Below are positions 44,107 through 55,570 of a stretch of DNA of 64,000 nt, one piece after another. The notes below the pieces were generated by a model. That model was not told the origin of the DNA. It was given only the letters and a program-made list of their open reading frames with translations, and ran no database searches. A program made the position numbers and the translations under genes. Source of the stretch: Clitopilus passeckerianus (Eukaryota > Basidiomycota > Agaricomycetes > Agaricales > Entolomataceae); assembly GCA_944990035.1 (NCBI GenBank), contig CALYLX010000001.1, positions 62,001 through 126,000 on the forward strand, in the 5' to 3' direction. How positions within the stretch are numbered: the stretch's first letter is position 1; every line of letters starts with the position of its first letter.

Positions 44107-44899
44107 GGGTTTTTATACAGCGAGCCTGCGTAAAACCCTGTGGTAGTCAGATAAAAATAAGTATGGCGAGTCAACAGGGTTGTAAGATGCCGCCTGATTC
44201 GCGATGATTAACAAGCCCGAGCATATTCAGGCCGTAACAGCAGGTCATGAACGTGTGTCGGCACAGAATAACAATCAGGTTAACCAGAGTCAGTGGTAAC
44301 CGGTCGACAGACTCGACACGAGCTAAGCGGCGGTAATGAGAGCAAGGTCGGCCTATGGTCCAAGCAACAGACGTCCATTCATCCTTTCGACTAACGGACT
44401 GGGTGTAAGGCTACATTGGAGAAATTTGTCCTTGTGGTTCACAGACACCACAGCAAAGGATATCGATCGTGTTATACAACATAGACGGATTGGGCGGTGG
44501 ACATGGCATGAAAGTGGTAAACATCGACTGGGGCGATGTCTAATTTTATCCTGGCTTCAATCTACCACGTACGCTTTGAGCATGAGGCAGATTCACAGTA
44601 CGTAATGTCTGGGGTTTCGGAGATGCCGATGGTCGACTGTAGTGACATGCGATGGTTACAGCATCTCGCGGAAGGATCGGTACTTCGTCTTTATTTTTCG
44701 ATGAGCCATTCCAGGTCAGCAGTCCCATTCGTTTCATCCGTCAGACAGCTGTCCGGAATGCAGGAGTCAAGCCGTCTGCTGGGAGGGGACGTGCGACGGG
44801 TGGAGTGTTAGTCCACACCCTTTAGTGTGGTAGCGCCCACTTAGCAGCAAGTTTAAAGCAGACCACTGATGAACGACCTCCGCTTGACAACTACGCCAA
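44107..44899. other. Intergenic, no recognised gene
   Basis: Rightward ORFs of about 90 codons (44336..44605, 44536..44811) lack similarity. Nothing else noticed. Confidence 0.35.
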
Positions 44900-45190
44900 C
44901 AGATTCAGGTTGGCGGATAAGCCCGAATTGAGAAATGACTAAAGCTGTGTTTAGTAGAATGTCGTAGTCGTCGACTTGTAGATGGCCAAGGATGTTCTCC
45001 CGAAGCTCAGTAGGCAGTAATCTGGTTTGGAATGACGTTTCTTGCGTGGCTCAAAAGGAGAGCAAGCGTGTAGTGACTTGTTCCTGCCCAACAATGTCAC
45101 CAATCACGCCAAAGGACATCAGGTGGCCGTGTTTGGTAATGCATGGACCCAAAGTCGTACCTTCTGGCCAACGTCCATCGAGTTCTGAGC
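44900..45190 (-). pseudogene. F-box family relic (N-terminal F-box fragment and upstream flank)
   Basis: Minus strand: LLPTELRENILGHLQVDDYD, then LLNTALVISQFGLI, directly comparable with the F-box of the gene at 41303..42590. Upstream similarity continues to about 45190. The downstream repeats are missing, so it is a detached 5' piece. Confidence 0.68.
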
Positions 45191-45444
45191 ATTGATTTGA
45201 GGAAGATATCCTAGGTAGATTTAGGTGCTGTCTTCTGAATCAGGCATGCAAAATATATTTACTAGTGTTGCCATTCAAACGCCTGACTGAGGAATTTGAA
45301 CATACAAACCAGGTTGCCTATCGTGCAGAGAAATACGCCATACATATCGGGAGGAAGATTGAAGTTACTCGCATGATGGGCGTAGCATGTAAAGTTTTGG
45401 AGGAAAATGACAATTAGATAGACTGGGAATCATGCACCAATAAC
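45191..45444. other. Spacer
   Basis: 3' flank of the membrane SDR gene; AT-rich, no gene seen. Confidence 0.4.
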
Positions 45445-46577
45445 CTAGACCTTGAAATTATACTTCTTCCTCGCAGCAGCCTCCACGTATGCAGGCCAAA
45501 TCCACCAATAAAGCCCATGTGCAAACCTCATAGTATAAGGCTGCCACACCACCGCCTCCTGCCAGTCCACACCCTTCACACACCGCTGCGCAACATCTTC
45601 CGTCTTCAGAGCGTTCGACCCTTTGGCATTGGGATCGTTCTCGCGAACTGGACCCAGATGCTTGTCGACCGCACTAGATCGGAAGTTGCCCTCGATGGTG
45701 GAGGGGACATGGAGGCTGAAGGCGATTTCTGGATGCTCGAGGGCAAGGCCTTGGTAGAATACGTGCGAGGCGGATTTGGTACCTGCGTACAAGGCGCGTG
45801 TAGGAGCTGGGATGAGAGTGGCCAGGGTGGAGACTAGGAGGATTGAAGGCGACAGCGAGGATCGGGTTAGCAGAGGAATCTACGAAAACAACAATGTCAG
45901 TAGGAATAAAGACGATAGAAAAGGATAGGACGTACGAAAGTGACGGCGGCTACTACAGGACCAATGAAGTTCCCATGAGCAGCCGTCTGCGAAATCTCGA
46001 CAGCTTGGTGGATGCCCTCTGGCGTTGCATCCGCCAAGGATTTATCACTCGCCCGTTGAACGCCAGCAAGAGTCATGACAGGCTGCAGCGCAGATACACC
46101 AGCAGCAATAATGAGGGTATCAAACCCGTTCCATTCTGTATCCAATATTTGGAATCAGCGACCTGCAGTCAAGCTGCACTTCGGCAGGAAAGACTCACCA
46201 GCTTCCAACATCTCCCTTAACCTGACCATATCCTCCACATTCGTAAAGTCCCCAGCAAAACCAACGATATTCGATACAGTCCCCTCTACGCGAGACTCCT
46301 GAACGACCGCATCGACCAGCTCCTTCCTCCTCCCAACAGCGCAAATATGCTTTGCGCCTCTTTTGGCGTATATCCTAACGAGGCTCTTGCCAATTCCAGA
46401 CGAAGCCCCAATGATAACCACGCGTTCTTGTCTGGGAGAGACTTTCTTGAGACGCGGGGCAGTACGGAGTTTGTTCAGAGAAAGCAAGATTGGTAACAGG
46501 CCCAGCAGAAGTACAGGCTTCGAGATTTGCTGGAATTTCTCGGGGAGAAGAGCTGTTAGACGCTGTATGTATTCCAT
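45445..46577 (-). CDS. Membrane-associated short-chain dehydrogenase/reductase
   Basis: Exons 46577..46199, 46135..45936 and 45879..45445; 337 aa. An N-terminal hydrophobic segment (ISKPVLLLGLLPILLSL) precedes the nucleotide-binding VVIIGASSGIGKSLVRIYA (TGxxxGxG-type, here GASSGIG). NNAG is replaced by IIAAGVSAL. The catalytic YxxxK is in ALYAGTKSASHVF, and the preceding LLVSTLATLIPAP supplies the Ser. The topology resembles 11-beta-hydroxysteroid dehydrogenase-like or 3-ketosphinganine reductase-like SDRs, so an ER-membrane lipid or steroid reductase is likely; the substrate is open. A methionine 11 codons upstream (46610) is possible, but MEYIQRL starts next to the anchor. Confidence 0.85.
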
Positions 46578-46989
46578 TTTGTTGAACTTGAACGCAGCTG
46601 GGAAGTGCAATGCGGCGAGGGTGCGCTGGTGATGGTTCCAGAAGAACGATATTTGAATGCTAAAAATCAGCTGGCTTAACGCGGTTGATCATAACCGGGT
46701 GCCGGCGTTTCCAAGGCTAAGGGTATCGTGCACACGACATCTTCGACAGAGGGTCATCGAGGTTGACAGTGAGTAAGTCGTATGGAATCGGAGTTGTATA
46801 TCATGAGAGTTTGTACACAAGAACAAGTGATGCCGTGAGTTTTCAATTGTGCAACATGTGGGATGATCGGCTCAGGTCATCCATAATTACTTGACAAATC
46901 TCTGATTAACCGTTCATAGAATACAGTCCTCAATAATAATACATGGCCAAGTAATACATGATATCAAACAGCCTGCAGCAATATCGCCC
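46578..46989. other. Intergenic
   Basis: Promoter of the membrane SDR and 3' flank of Rtf2. No feature recognised. Confidence 0.4.
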
Positions 46990-48113
46990 CTAAGCAGCGT
47001 ACTAGAAAAATGGAATTGTCAGTATCGAACGATGCGAAGAAGCATAAAACCACCTACCCTATTGAACGTCCCTCTGGTCATGAACGTCTCCTTCCTCTGC
47101 GACCCCGACGACTCATAAAGGCTCTTCACAGCCTCACTCATCGTAGCCTTCCTCTTCGCCTCCTCCATCGCCAAACTGCTAATCACAGCCCTGCTCGCCG
47201 CAGAGATATTCGGATTCGTGCTTGGCTTCACCATCTCCACCTTCTTTGCAGGAGGCTCGTCTGCAGCTCCTTCAGCAGCTGCTTTGCGCTTTTTGGACTT
47301 CTTGGAAGGCTCCTTGGATTTCCGACGGTCCATGAGGAGGCGGAGGTTTTCTTCCTCATCTGGCGATGGGTTGAGGGTGATGACGTCCTCGAGCGGAGAG
47401 AACTTCTTCGCGCACTGAGGGCAGACCTCGAGGGAGTCGTCTGGTGAGGATTCCTTGCTCTTATCCTTGCCCTCTTCGTCTGGGCTAGAGCTCTTCTCCT
47501 TCTTGGCTTTTGTGCCTCCAGCGACGGTCTTGAGACCAGCTCGAGCAAATGTACAGCCGCAGGTGTAGAGGTAGACAAAAGGCTGGACACCGTTCATCTC
47601 TCGGAGGGTCAGAGGGCAGATGAAGGCTGCTTGATCAGAATCCGAGTCAGGAGCAGGTGGGGCGGGGTTGGGTGTTAGTTTGAGGGTTTTCAGGTCCTAG
47701 ATCGAGAGTAAGTAACAAGTATCATGCTAGATAGTAGAACTAATGCACCTTCAAGGTTTTTATGTGCCCACATATGTTCTCTCCATCGCCATACGAGGAC
47801 CGGTCCAGCAGGAACTCTATGATTGCATCTTTATTATAGAGCTTCCCCAGACCGCATGAGACTACAGGTTCCTGAAGCTTTTTCTGCTCAAAGGTCAGTT
47901 CAGAGTACACTCCAATAGTAAATATGTAAATACCTTTGACAGGGCACAAAAGAGCCACCTAGCCCTCGTCTGGTTAGCTTTATCAGCCTGTTCCGCCTTT
48001 ACCATATCATCTCAGCACCAATTTTAAACAGCAGTAGAATGCATTCTACATACCTTCGCCTTAGTCCTCACCAAGTCTCTCCTATCCGGAATACTTCCTC
48101 CATCATTACCCAT
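46990..48113 (-). CDS. rtf2: Replication termination factor 2 (Rtf2) family protein
   Basis: Exons 48113..48054, 47996..47934, 47883..47749, 47696..47058 and 47001..46990; 302 aa. It starts with the family signature MGNDGGSIPDRRDLVR. A C2HC2/RING-like region follows (WLFCALSK, PVVSCGLGKLYNKDAIIEFL, FICPLT, YTCGCTFA, CPQCAKKF). The rest is charged (KKSKKRKAAAEG) and ends MTRGTFNRYAA. The last exon encodes only three residues and the stop. Rtf2 proteins act at stalled replication forks, and related proteins have been linked to splicing. The head-to-head neighbour is Med21, with 213 bp between the start codons. Confidence 0.88.
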
Positions 48114-48326
48114 ATTCTCGTCGGTATCTGTACTACACTGGCAAGGCCAAGCTCACAACAAGCAGCTGAGTGAGCGGTCTAGTCAAAGAACGCGTGAGAA
48201 AGTCTGCCATAATCAGCATCGGCAATTCAATCTCAAAGTCACGCCAGGTCACGCTACCAAAGTTGCACAGCCACTACGACCATCCGCCGCCGACTGGAAA
48301 GAAGCCCTTGGGTTGTTCGCAGCGCG
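48114..48326. promoter_or_regulatory. Shared divergent promoter of Rtf2 and Med21 genes
   Basis: 213 bp separate the two start codons, so both promoters must overlap. No TATA box is obvious, which fits constitutively expressed genes. Confidence 0.5.
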
Positions 48327-49007
48327 ATGCTGCACGAATTGTCGAATATGGATAGGATTACCCAGCTTCAGGATGAAATTCAGCAGGTGAGTGCAGGTTA
48401 TATGATACATTTAAGGGACGTGGAGCTGAGGCTTGGGGAATTGGCGATTTTAGCTATTGACCATCATGTCCAATACGATTGGATACCTTACGACACGGTC
48501 GAATTTCAAGCAAGTCAGCGCGGAGATTCCGATAACCAAGCAGAGAAATCCTGAGAAATATGATTCCCCGGATGTTTTTGAAGGTACAGTCATACGCGTG
48601 GATGAATGAGGAATCACGATTGAAGTTGACTTGATATGGAATAGCAAACCAGAAGGAACTGGTGAACGACCTTATAATCAAAGCGAAGCAGATAGAATAC
48701 CTCATCAATTCACTGCCGGAACCGGAGCCAGAAGAGGAGCAGGTCAGTTGCGTTTCATTGACTACCCGCCTTGTGCTGACAGATCTCGTGTGCAGGCCAA
48801 GAGACTCGCAGCTCTAGAGGAAGAGATGCAAACCGTGAATGGTGAATATATCCAAGCCGTTGATAGAGCGAGTGAGTATGTTCTATCCGTGCCCATGTTC
48901 ATGATCCTAATCGTCGGATGCTAGAAAACTTGCATGGGCAGATCAAGGAGGCACTACTCATGATGCTCACGGATAACGATGCCGACCTTCTGAAGGATGG
49001 CGCCTAA
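48327..49007 (+). CDS. med21: Mediator complex subunit 21 (Med21/Srb7)
   Basis: Exons 48327..48386, 48454..48583, 48645..48742, 48796..48871 and 48925..49007; 148 aa, the usual size. It reads MDRITQLQDEIQQLLTIMSN near the start, then TKQRNPEKYD, VNDLIIKAKQIEYLINSLP and EEEQAKRLAALEEEM, a coiled-coil protein pattern typical of Med21. Med21 pairs with Med7 in the hinge of the Mediator middle module and is needed for RNA polymerase II transcription. The start at 48327 (MLHELSN) was preferred over the methionine seven codons later; both keep the conserved part. Confidence 0.88.
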
Positions 49008-49690
49008 TTGAACTGCTTCGTGCAATTCTTATTCTGGTCGGAGCAGCCCGCTGGGCTCGCTATCAGAATAATCCCTGCCTTCTTTCTCTGCACAAGAACA
49101 AGAACCATCGGAAATACGCCGCGACGCGCTTTTTGCCATGTCTAGAAGCCTATGCGTCCCATAAGGCTGCGACTGTTTTGACAGGACAGTATCATTGGCA
49201 CTTTGTTCGCGTTTTTTGACCAACCGAGGAGGAAGCAGATCGGGCTCGCGCCTTCTGGTATGCTCATGGGGCACACTGTTGAGGTGTTGTTTTCCTAGAA
49301 CGTGTACGAGGATACCCAGAGACGTAATACCATAGTCTTTTAACTTTATAGCTAGAACCAGCGTAGATTGTGCTAATACCCATATCAGCCACACGTTGTG
49401 CTATTTGTCTTCCATGACTTCAGGTTCCGATTCGCCCGCGTTCTTGCGCACAATATCCAATAGATGACCAGACTTCTTCCGCAGCTCAACTCTGCTTTCC
49501 TCGTCCATACGGTGGTACTCCATCTTCGAATGAATAATACTGGCCGCAGCGAGATCGCAGTCAGTCCTCGGGTACCTGAGTTAGTCGACACGATCACGCG
49601 GTAAACCTTGAGGGTTGCAACCGCGTCTTATAATCAAGCTTCGACCTCCAAAGGGCGTCTTTGACCGTCTCTTCGCCGCTTACTCTGAGA
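49008..49690. other. Intergenic between Med21 and carboxypeptidase genes
   Basis: Short leftward frames are present, including one acidic, helix-like stretch (see 49411..49580) and a 121-codon frame (49394..49029). Neither could be joined into a convincing gene. Confidence 0.3.
49411..49580 (-). CDS. Possible small leftward coding exon, unassigned
   Basis: Following a GACTAACTCAG acceptor-like site near 49580, the minus strand reads TDCDLAAASIIHSKMEYHRM and then VELRKKSGHLLDIVRKN up to a stop after EVMEDK. The amphipathic, low-Ser composition looks more protein-like than the surroundings. A first exon would have to overlap the 5' end of the carboxypeptidase gene. I do not recognise it; it may be noise. 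Confidence 0.22.
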
Positions 49691-51829
49691 ATGTGGTTCA
49701 AACCGCTCTCCCTGAGCACCCTCGTGCTTTCTGCACTGCTAGGCCTCGCCAACGCCACCCAGCAGCCACTTCGAGCTGTTTCGAGCCCGGCCCGGGAGCC
49801 GGCCGGCTGGAACGGGAAGATTGTTCAACCTACGAACTCGTCGACTGGCTCTCGTTTCGCAGCTGGGCAAGAAAGCTATGATCAAGGCTTGTTCACACCT
49901 CTTGGAGATCTTTCCGTCCTGTCCGAGACCGCGTTCACGAGGATAGTGCACCCGGCGTTCCCGCGCCATGGAGTAAGGATCAAGAAGACGAGGTTTTGCG
50001 ATGGGACTGTGAAGTACGTACTTCTGGCTGCTTTGTTCGTCGCGGGGCACGTGGAAGCTGATTCTGCGTTTGTAGTGCTTATACGGGATACATTGACGTC
50101 GAAGCTCGACATATATTTTTCTATTTCTTTGAAAGTAGGGATGATCCTGCGAACGATGATGTGATCTTTTGGACGAACGGCGGTAGGTGAACCGTAAGCC
50201 TACATCTAGTTCGAGAATCTGAACTCTCGATAGGACCCGGAGGCTCCTCTTCCATTGGTCTCTTCTTTGAACTCGGCCCATGCAGGATTCCAGATGATAA
50301 TGGTCCTGTTTTCCATCCTGAATCATGGAATAACAATGCTAGCGTCATATTCGTGGACCAGCCCGTCGACGTTGGGTTCTCGTACGCCGACTACGGAGAG
50401 GAAGTTGTGAGCAATGCATGATGGTTTCCCTTCGTCTCAACTTGAACTCACAACGTCGATCCTGATAGACTAACACACACGACGGGGCCAGGGACATATC
50501 TGCCTTCCTTGCCATCTTCTTTGAGAATTTCAAGCAATTTCAAGGAAATGGGCTCCATATGGCTGGTGAATCATATGGAGTAAGTCTCACCTATACGCAT
50601 TTTGGGCCGCAACTAATTCAACACTTCAAAGGGCCGCTACATACCCCTCTACGCAGCGGCAGTCTACGACCAAAATGCAAGGCTGGTCGAGGCAGGAATG
50701 ACTCCAATAAACCTGACTTCTGTCGCGATTGGTAACTAGCAATTTCCCCTTTCAAGGTCTCTTACGTTGGCTCATACGTGCTACAGGCAATGGTATCACA
50801 GACCCTTGGGCTATCATACTCTCGTACTACGACATGACATGCACCTCTGCGACTGTACCACCCGTCCTGGATATCAGGTAAATTACTTCTATCTCCAGAA
50901 CGTTCTGATTCGTCTTACGCGCTCGTCGTAGCACATGCGTTCGGATGAAACAAGTGGTAAGTGGATCCTCTCTCTATCTTTGTTCTCGAATAACGAGATT
51001 GCCTCCAGTTACCAAGATGCAGGAAAATGATACAGAAATCCTGTATTGATGTATTCGATGGTATTGGTTGCAATGCAGCCTGGGACTTCTGCGATCAGGA
51101 ACTCGCTGTGCCGTACTTCAGTGCAGGTAGGCTGTTTCGGCTTCATAATACCGGTGGATGATCGTCCTCTGACTTGACTTGGACCCAGGCTGGAACCCAT
51201 ACGATATATCTAAGAAGTGTAACGGGAAACTCGAAGAAACGCTTTGCTACCCAGAAGCAGGGTGAGTACAGCTGCTAGCACACCAAGACCAGAATGCCCA
51301 CTGAACGTGATCTATTAGATATGTCAACAAGTACCTCGACAGGCCTGAAGTCCGCGAGATGCTCGGCGTGGACCCAGCTGCCCCAAAGAAGCTTCCTCCT
51401 TTCTCCAAGAAAGTCAACACCGACTTCATGCTCGCCTTGGATCATCTCCATGCCAGCAACTCATACATCACCGGCCTTCTCGAACGAGGTGTTAAGGTGC
51501 TGATCTACGTCGGGACTTACGACTTCGCGTGTAACTGGATTGGTAACGAGCGCTGGACACTGGGCCTTGAGTGGACTGGACATGATGAGTTTGCGGGGCA
51601 GGAGCTGGAGGAGTGGTACGTTGAGGGAAAGAGGGCTGGTTTGACCAGGAAGGCGAAGGGCTTGATGTTTGCTACGATTGAGGGTGCTGGACATATGGTA
51701 CGTTTGAACGTTCGACTTCTCTCCGAGGAGTGTGCTTAGCCATCGTGTTCTTCCTCCCAGGCTCCCTATGATAAACCCAAGGAGTCGTTGGCGCTCATCA
51801 ATCGCTGGATGTACCAGGGCATTCTGTGA
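49691..51829 (+). CDS. Serine carboxypeptidase, S10 family (carboxypeptidase Y-like)
   Basis: Eleven exons: 49691..50013, 50076..50182, 50234..50406, 50469..50579, 50632..50731, 50787..50877, 50932..50956, 51009..51126, 51189..51261, 51319..51697, 51761..51829; 522 aa. Signal peptide [20 protein letters not shown]. The oxyanion segment is [20 protein letters not shown], the nucleophile Ser is in MAGESYGGRYIP, the Asp in [14 protein letters not shown] and the His in IEGAGHMAPYDKP. It removes C-terminal residues from peptides in the vacuole or outside the cell. No C-terminal membrane anchor is present, which argues against a Kex1-type enzyme. Exon 7 is a 25-nt microexon. N-glycosylation sequons (for example NSST, NNAS, NLTS) are present. 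Confidence 0.92.
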
Positions 51830-53774
51830 GAACGGATATACATGTGCAGCAGAGAAAACCGAGGGATTGTTTTGAGGAGAAACTGCTCGCCCATTATTGC
51901 TTCCACACTCCATCTTGTCTTTGACTGGTCCGTAGTAGATGCACTGCTCAATTCTATTTAAATTCACCATCGAGCTTGTTTGATATTGTGGCATGAATTT
52001 AAAGAAACCGGTACCGATGATTAATTTAAATGAAGGGTCCAGACTCCATTGAATGGTGAGAGCAGCGTCCGTGAGCATCTATCATTCATGACAGCGCTAT
52101 ATCCACCATCTTGCCCAGAGGTCCAAGAGTTTCCAAACCCAGAGTACGTGTGAGTATTCGCCTGGATACAATTCAGAGTTTACATGTCGGTGGGTTTGGA
52201 CTTTCTCTGTCAACCTGACGCAAGTATTGTTGTCGTTCATTCGTCCTCGGCCATGCCCATCTCCTGACCGGGTACTAAAGCACCCATTCGATCAGGGCCA
52301 AAAAACTCTATGCCAATACGCTAATCAATGTGATCTTCGGAGATACGTTCCGGAATAATGGAGCATTAAAAGCACATTTGATTGACCGCTTGTAGTGTAG
52401 CAACGCAGAAAAAATAAAATACGGAAGTAGAGGGAATGAAATAGCTGAGCTAGCAGTCCGGTATCAGAACAGAAAGAGAGTGAATATGCGCAACGCATCG
52501 AGGATTGACGCGTTGGGGAGAAAGGATATGTTGAACAACATCGGAGCCCGGAACTAGAAATGGCAAAAAATATGAACAAATTTACAAGAAAATATTCCAG
52601 CCGGACCCCAGAAACAATGTACGTAGGTACTGCCGATGCAAAGAATAATGAAACATGTATATATACAGAGGTTGCACATGATGGATTTGGCTTGGATGAT
52701 AAACTTGAAGTGTGAAAGGAAGTAACGAACGTGGCCGACTGAACGCTTCCAATATGGTACAGTTTTAGTAGAAGCCAGCTGGGTAGGAGGTATTTGTGGT
52801 ATAGTCTATAGGGGATCCTGAGTACAAATCTTCGGGCACAAGTGCCGGGACGGGTCTTGATAAGAGTGGAAAATCGCTTCTTGATGAAACCCACCACGAG
52901 GTAGCTCGGCGGTAGAAAAGCCGGGGATCACAACATGATCTCGCGAATCTAGAGCAGAAAAGGAAATCATCATCAGCATCTGCAGCGCCCTCTCGCACAT
53001 GAATACATATGAACAGCCAAGAAATTCGGTTCCCCTCCAGCAATGGCTGCCGGTGGTAACAAGGCCCACATATGTCTCCCCTGACCTATTCTCTCCGCGG
53101 GAGAGATTGGGTGGGCGCGACACAGGGAAGAAGTGAAAATAGCTCCCCAAATAGGAAAGGTCGAAACTCTAAACACTCACATTCTTGCTCACGACCGCAC
53201 TATTGGTGTGCCATCAAGATGTAGCCGTGGTATGGTCGATAGAGCATGAATACAGGGAGCGGCACCGCGTGGCGTGACATGGGAGATTGTGTCGTGTCCG
53301 GAGTGAAGTTGCGAGGAGTTGATGTCGAATTGATAGGTAGCCACCCCCGCAGTCGCGAATGTTTTTGTATTCACATTGAATTTTGTTTTTGATTCGATTG
53401 GATTCGTGTCCCCGATGCAGTGTCGCGCGGATGCGAGATTGTTTGTGAGATTCAAGATTGATCATTTAATCGGAATTATGTCAAGTGGAAGGAGCAAAGA
53501 AAAGAAAGTCCATGAGTTATCCCATTCAAGCTCCGGCAGAAGAAAAAGAGGAAAACAAACGAGGTGAGATGGAAGGTTGGTGCAATGTTGCGTAGGAGGT
53601 GTAGATCCCCCACCCAGGAACATCCAAGCAGATATCACGACGCGCCAGAAAAGAAGAGAAAAGCCAGAACCGGGAATGGGTGACAATATAGATATACAAG
53701 TACAAGAAAATGGTGAAAGATGTGCGTAAAAGAGAAATAAAGATAATGAATAACAGACACCCTTCAACAGCATG
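51830..53774. other. Long convergent intergenic region, probably mostly 3' UTR
   Basis: Between the 3' ends of the carboxypeptidase (rightward) and G-alpha (leftward) genes. The 190-codon leftward frame at 52897..52325 and its overlapping neighbours are hydrophobic and have no motif. Nothing else recognised. Confidence 0.35.
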
Positions 53775-55570
53775 CTAAATCAATGCCGCCGTCTCCAGGT
53801 TAGACCGAAGCACGATGCTGAGGAAAAGAATGTTGGCACAAGATCGGAAGACGGGCACGAGACAAAGAAGAAAGGGGATCGAAGTGGAAGAACGGGGGTT
53901 GAGGCAGAAAAACGGGAATAAGGGGGCGGATCAAAAAGAACATTACTCACTCTGTAGAAGGAAGAGGTGTTGGTCGTCAGTGAAAAGTAGAGAAGAGCCA
54001 AAATGAAATCAACGAACCTTCGACAGCAGCCATGACGACTCTCAGCATCGCGGTATCCGTTGCGGTCGTTATACTGCATACACCACATTAGCTCAGACCC
54101 AAAGACCGTAACGGAACGGAGATGCAAGGCAAACGAGGGTAACGCACTGGATGTAGATTTCTCTCTCCTTTGACCGTCCAGCCTTCTGGGCCAATTTTGC
54201 GAAACGGCGCTTGAAGTATTCGCGACCTGCACGGATGTCTCCCGACTCGCCTTCGAAATCCTGATGGACGGTCAGCTCGGTAACGCTGGGTGGCCGGCGC
54301 ATATACTCACTGGGAAGAAATTCTTAATATCTGATGTTGGAATTTTACGCTCGAAAAGATCGTTCTTGTTTAGGAATAAAATCTGACGAATAGAAATAAG
54401 GTCAATTCGGCGAATGAGCGGTGAGAAGCAGAAGCGCATACAATTGATGTTTGCTTAAACCACTGGGAATGACATATGGAATCCCAGATTGTCATGGCGT
54501 CCTGCATTTGATTCTGGAGGGAGGCATCGGCATGAGTGCACTGACCAGGGAAGGTACTGCTCGAAGACTTACTGCATCCCTATCTTCAACCAGACACTGG
54601 TCGTACCCGCTCAAACTGACCAAGAACAGGATACTTGTCACATCCTGGAAACAATGTATCCATTTCCGCCGTTCGCTCTTCTGCCCTCCGACATCGACCA
54701 TCAACATCTCATGATCCCGCAAGTTGAACGTCGTCTCCGTGATGCCTATTGTCCGCGCCCGACATTGAACAATATCTTGCTCGATTGGTTGGTATGTGGG
54801 CTCAAATAGCCGATCAAGTGAGCCAAAGAAGTAGGTCAAGCTGGTCAAGACAACAATCAGCATCAAGTCCGATGGAAATGGGAATTTGGCAGGTTGCGTA
54901 CTTTTCCGGAAGAGCGGCCTCGTTTCCTCGCGAGTAGGCTGTTTGCACATTCGGGTCGTTCCATAGTGACTTGAGAGGCTCGTAAAAGTTCTTGGGGAAT
55001 GCCTCGCCGTCTCGGAGGTCGTTGGCGTTTTCGATCAGGTCGATGTGTTGTAGGTTTGGTTCAGTAACCTTGAGCTCCATATCATCCATGGCGTCGAGGA
55101 CGGATTTCAGCCCTCTTGTAAGGTTGTCAAATACGAGTTGACGGTACGACTCGACTTCTTGTGACGAAAACGGGAGTTTGTGTATCAGCCGCATTTGCTG
55201 CAATAACATGATCAGTTGTCGTTACCAGTTGGTACGAAGTCGCTGCTGGGGACAGCGACCAAGAAAGATCGCTCACCTTGAGAATGGTAGATTTCCCTGA
55301 GTCTCCCGACCCCAACAACAGCACCTAGAAATGCCCCGTCGTCAATCATCCCGCCGTTGTTCGAAGTTTCTTGTGCTCAGCAGCGTTACCTTCACTTGAT
55401 TGGCCATCTTCGCCTTGTGCTATGGAAAGAAATGCGAGTTTAGGAGTCGAAAGCCAGAAGTCCGAGTAACGCCAACATACCTCCTTCAGCTCCTTCTCAA
55501 CCTCCTTATGCCTTGCCCTGTCCTGCTCACTAACCTCGATACTGCCCGCTGAAGACATACACGACCCCAT
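53775..55570 (-). CDS. Heterotrimeric G protein alpha subunit
   Basis: Minus-strand exons 55570..55481, 55413..55390, 55324..55277, 55197..54902, 54840..54573, 54513..54442, 54382..54311, 54260..54148, 54073..54018, a single base at 53951, and 53817..53775; 360 aa, the usual size. MGSCMSS carries the myristoylation Gly2 and a palmitoylation Cys4. GTPase motifs: LLLGSGDSGKSTILK (G1), VDVGGQKSERRKW (G3), FLNKNDLF (G4) and TTATDT (G5). It relays signals from seven-transmembrane receptors (pheromone, nutrient) to effectors such as adenylyl cyclase. The C-terminus AVEDIVLRSNLETAALI, the receptor-contact helix, is reached in frame only if a one-nucleotide exon is included; direct splicing gives an unrelated tail. 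The pertussis-toxin Cys near the end is absent. Confidence 0.92.

Noticed and set aside
52325..53177. Overlapping leftward ORFs up to 190 codons
   Set aside because: No motif, no splice continuation, and they fall in the expected 3' UTR region of the G-alpha gene.
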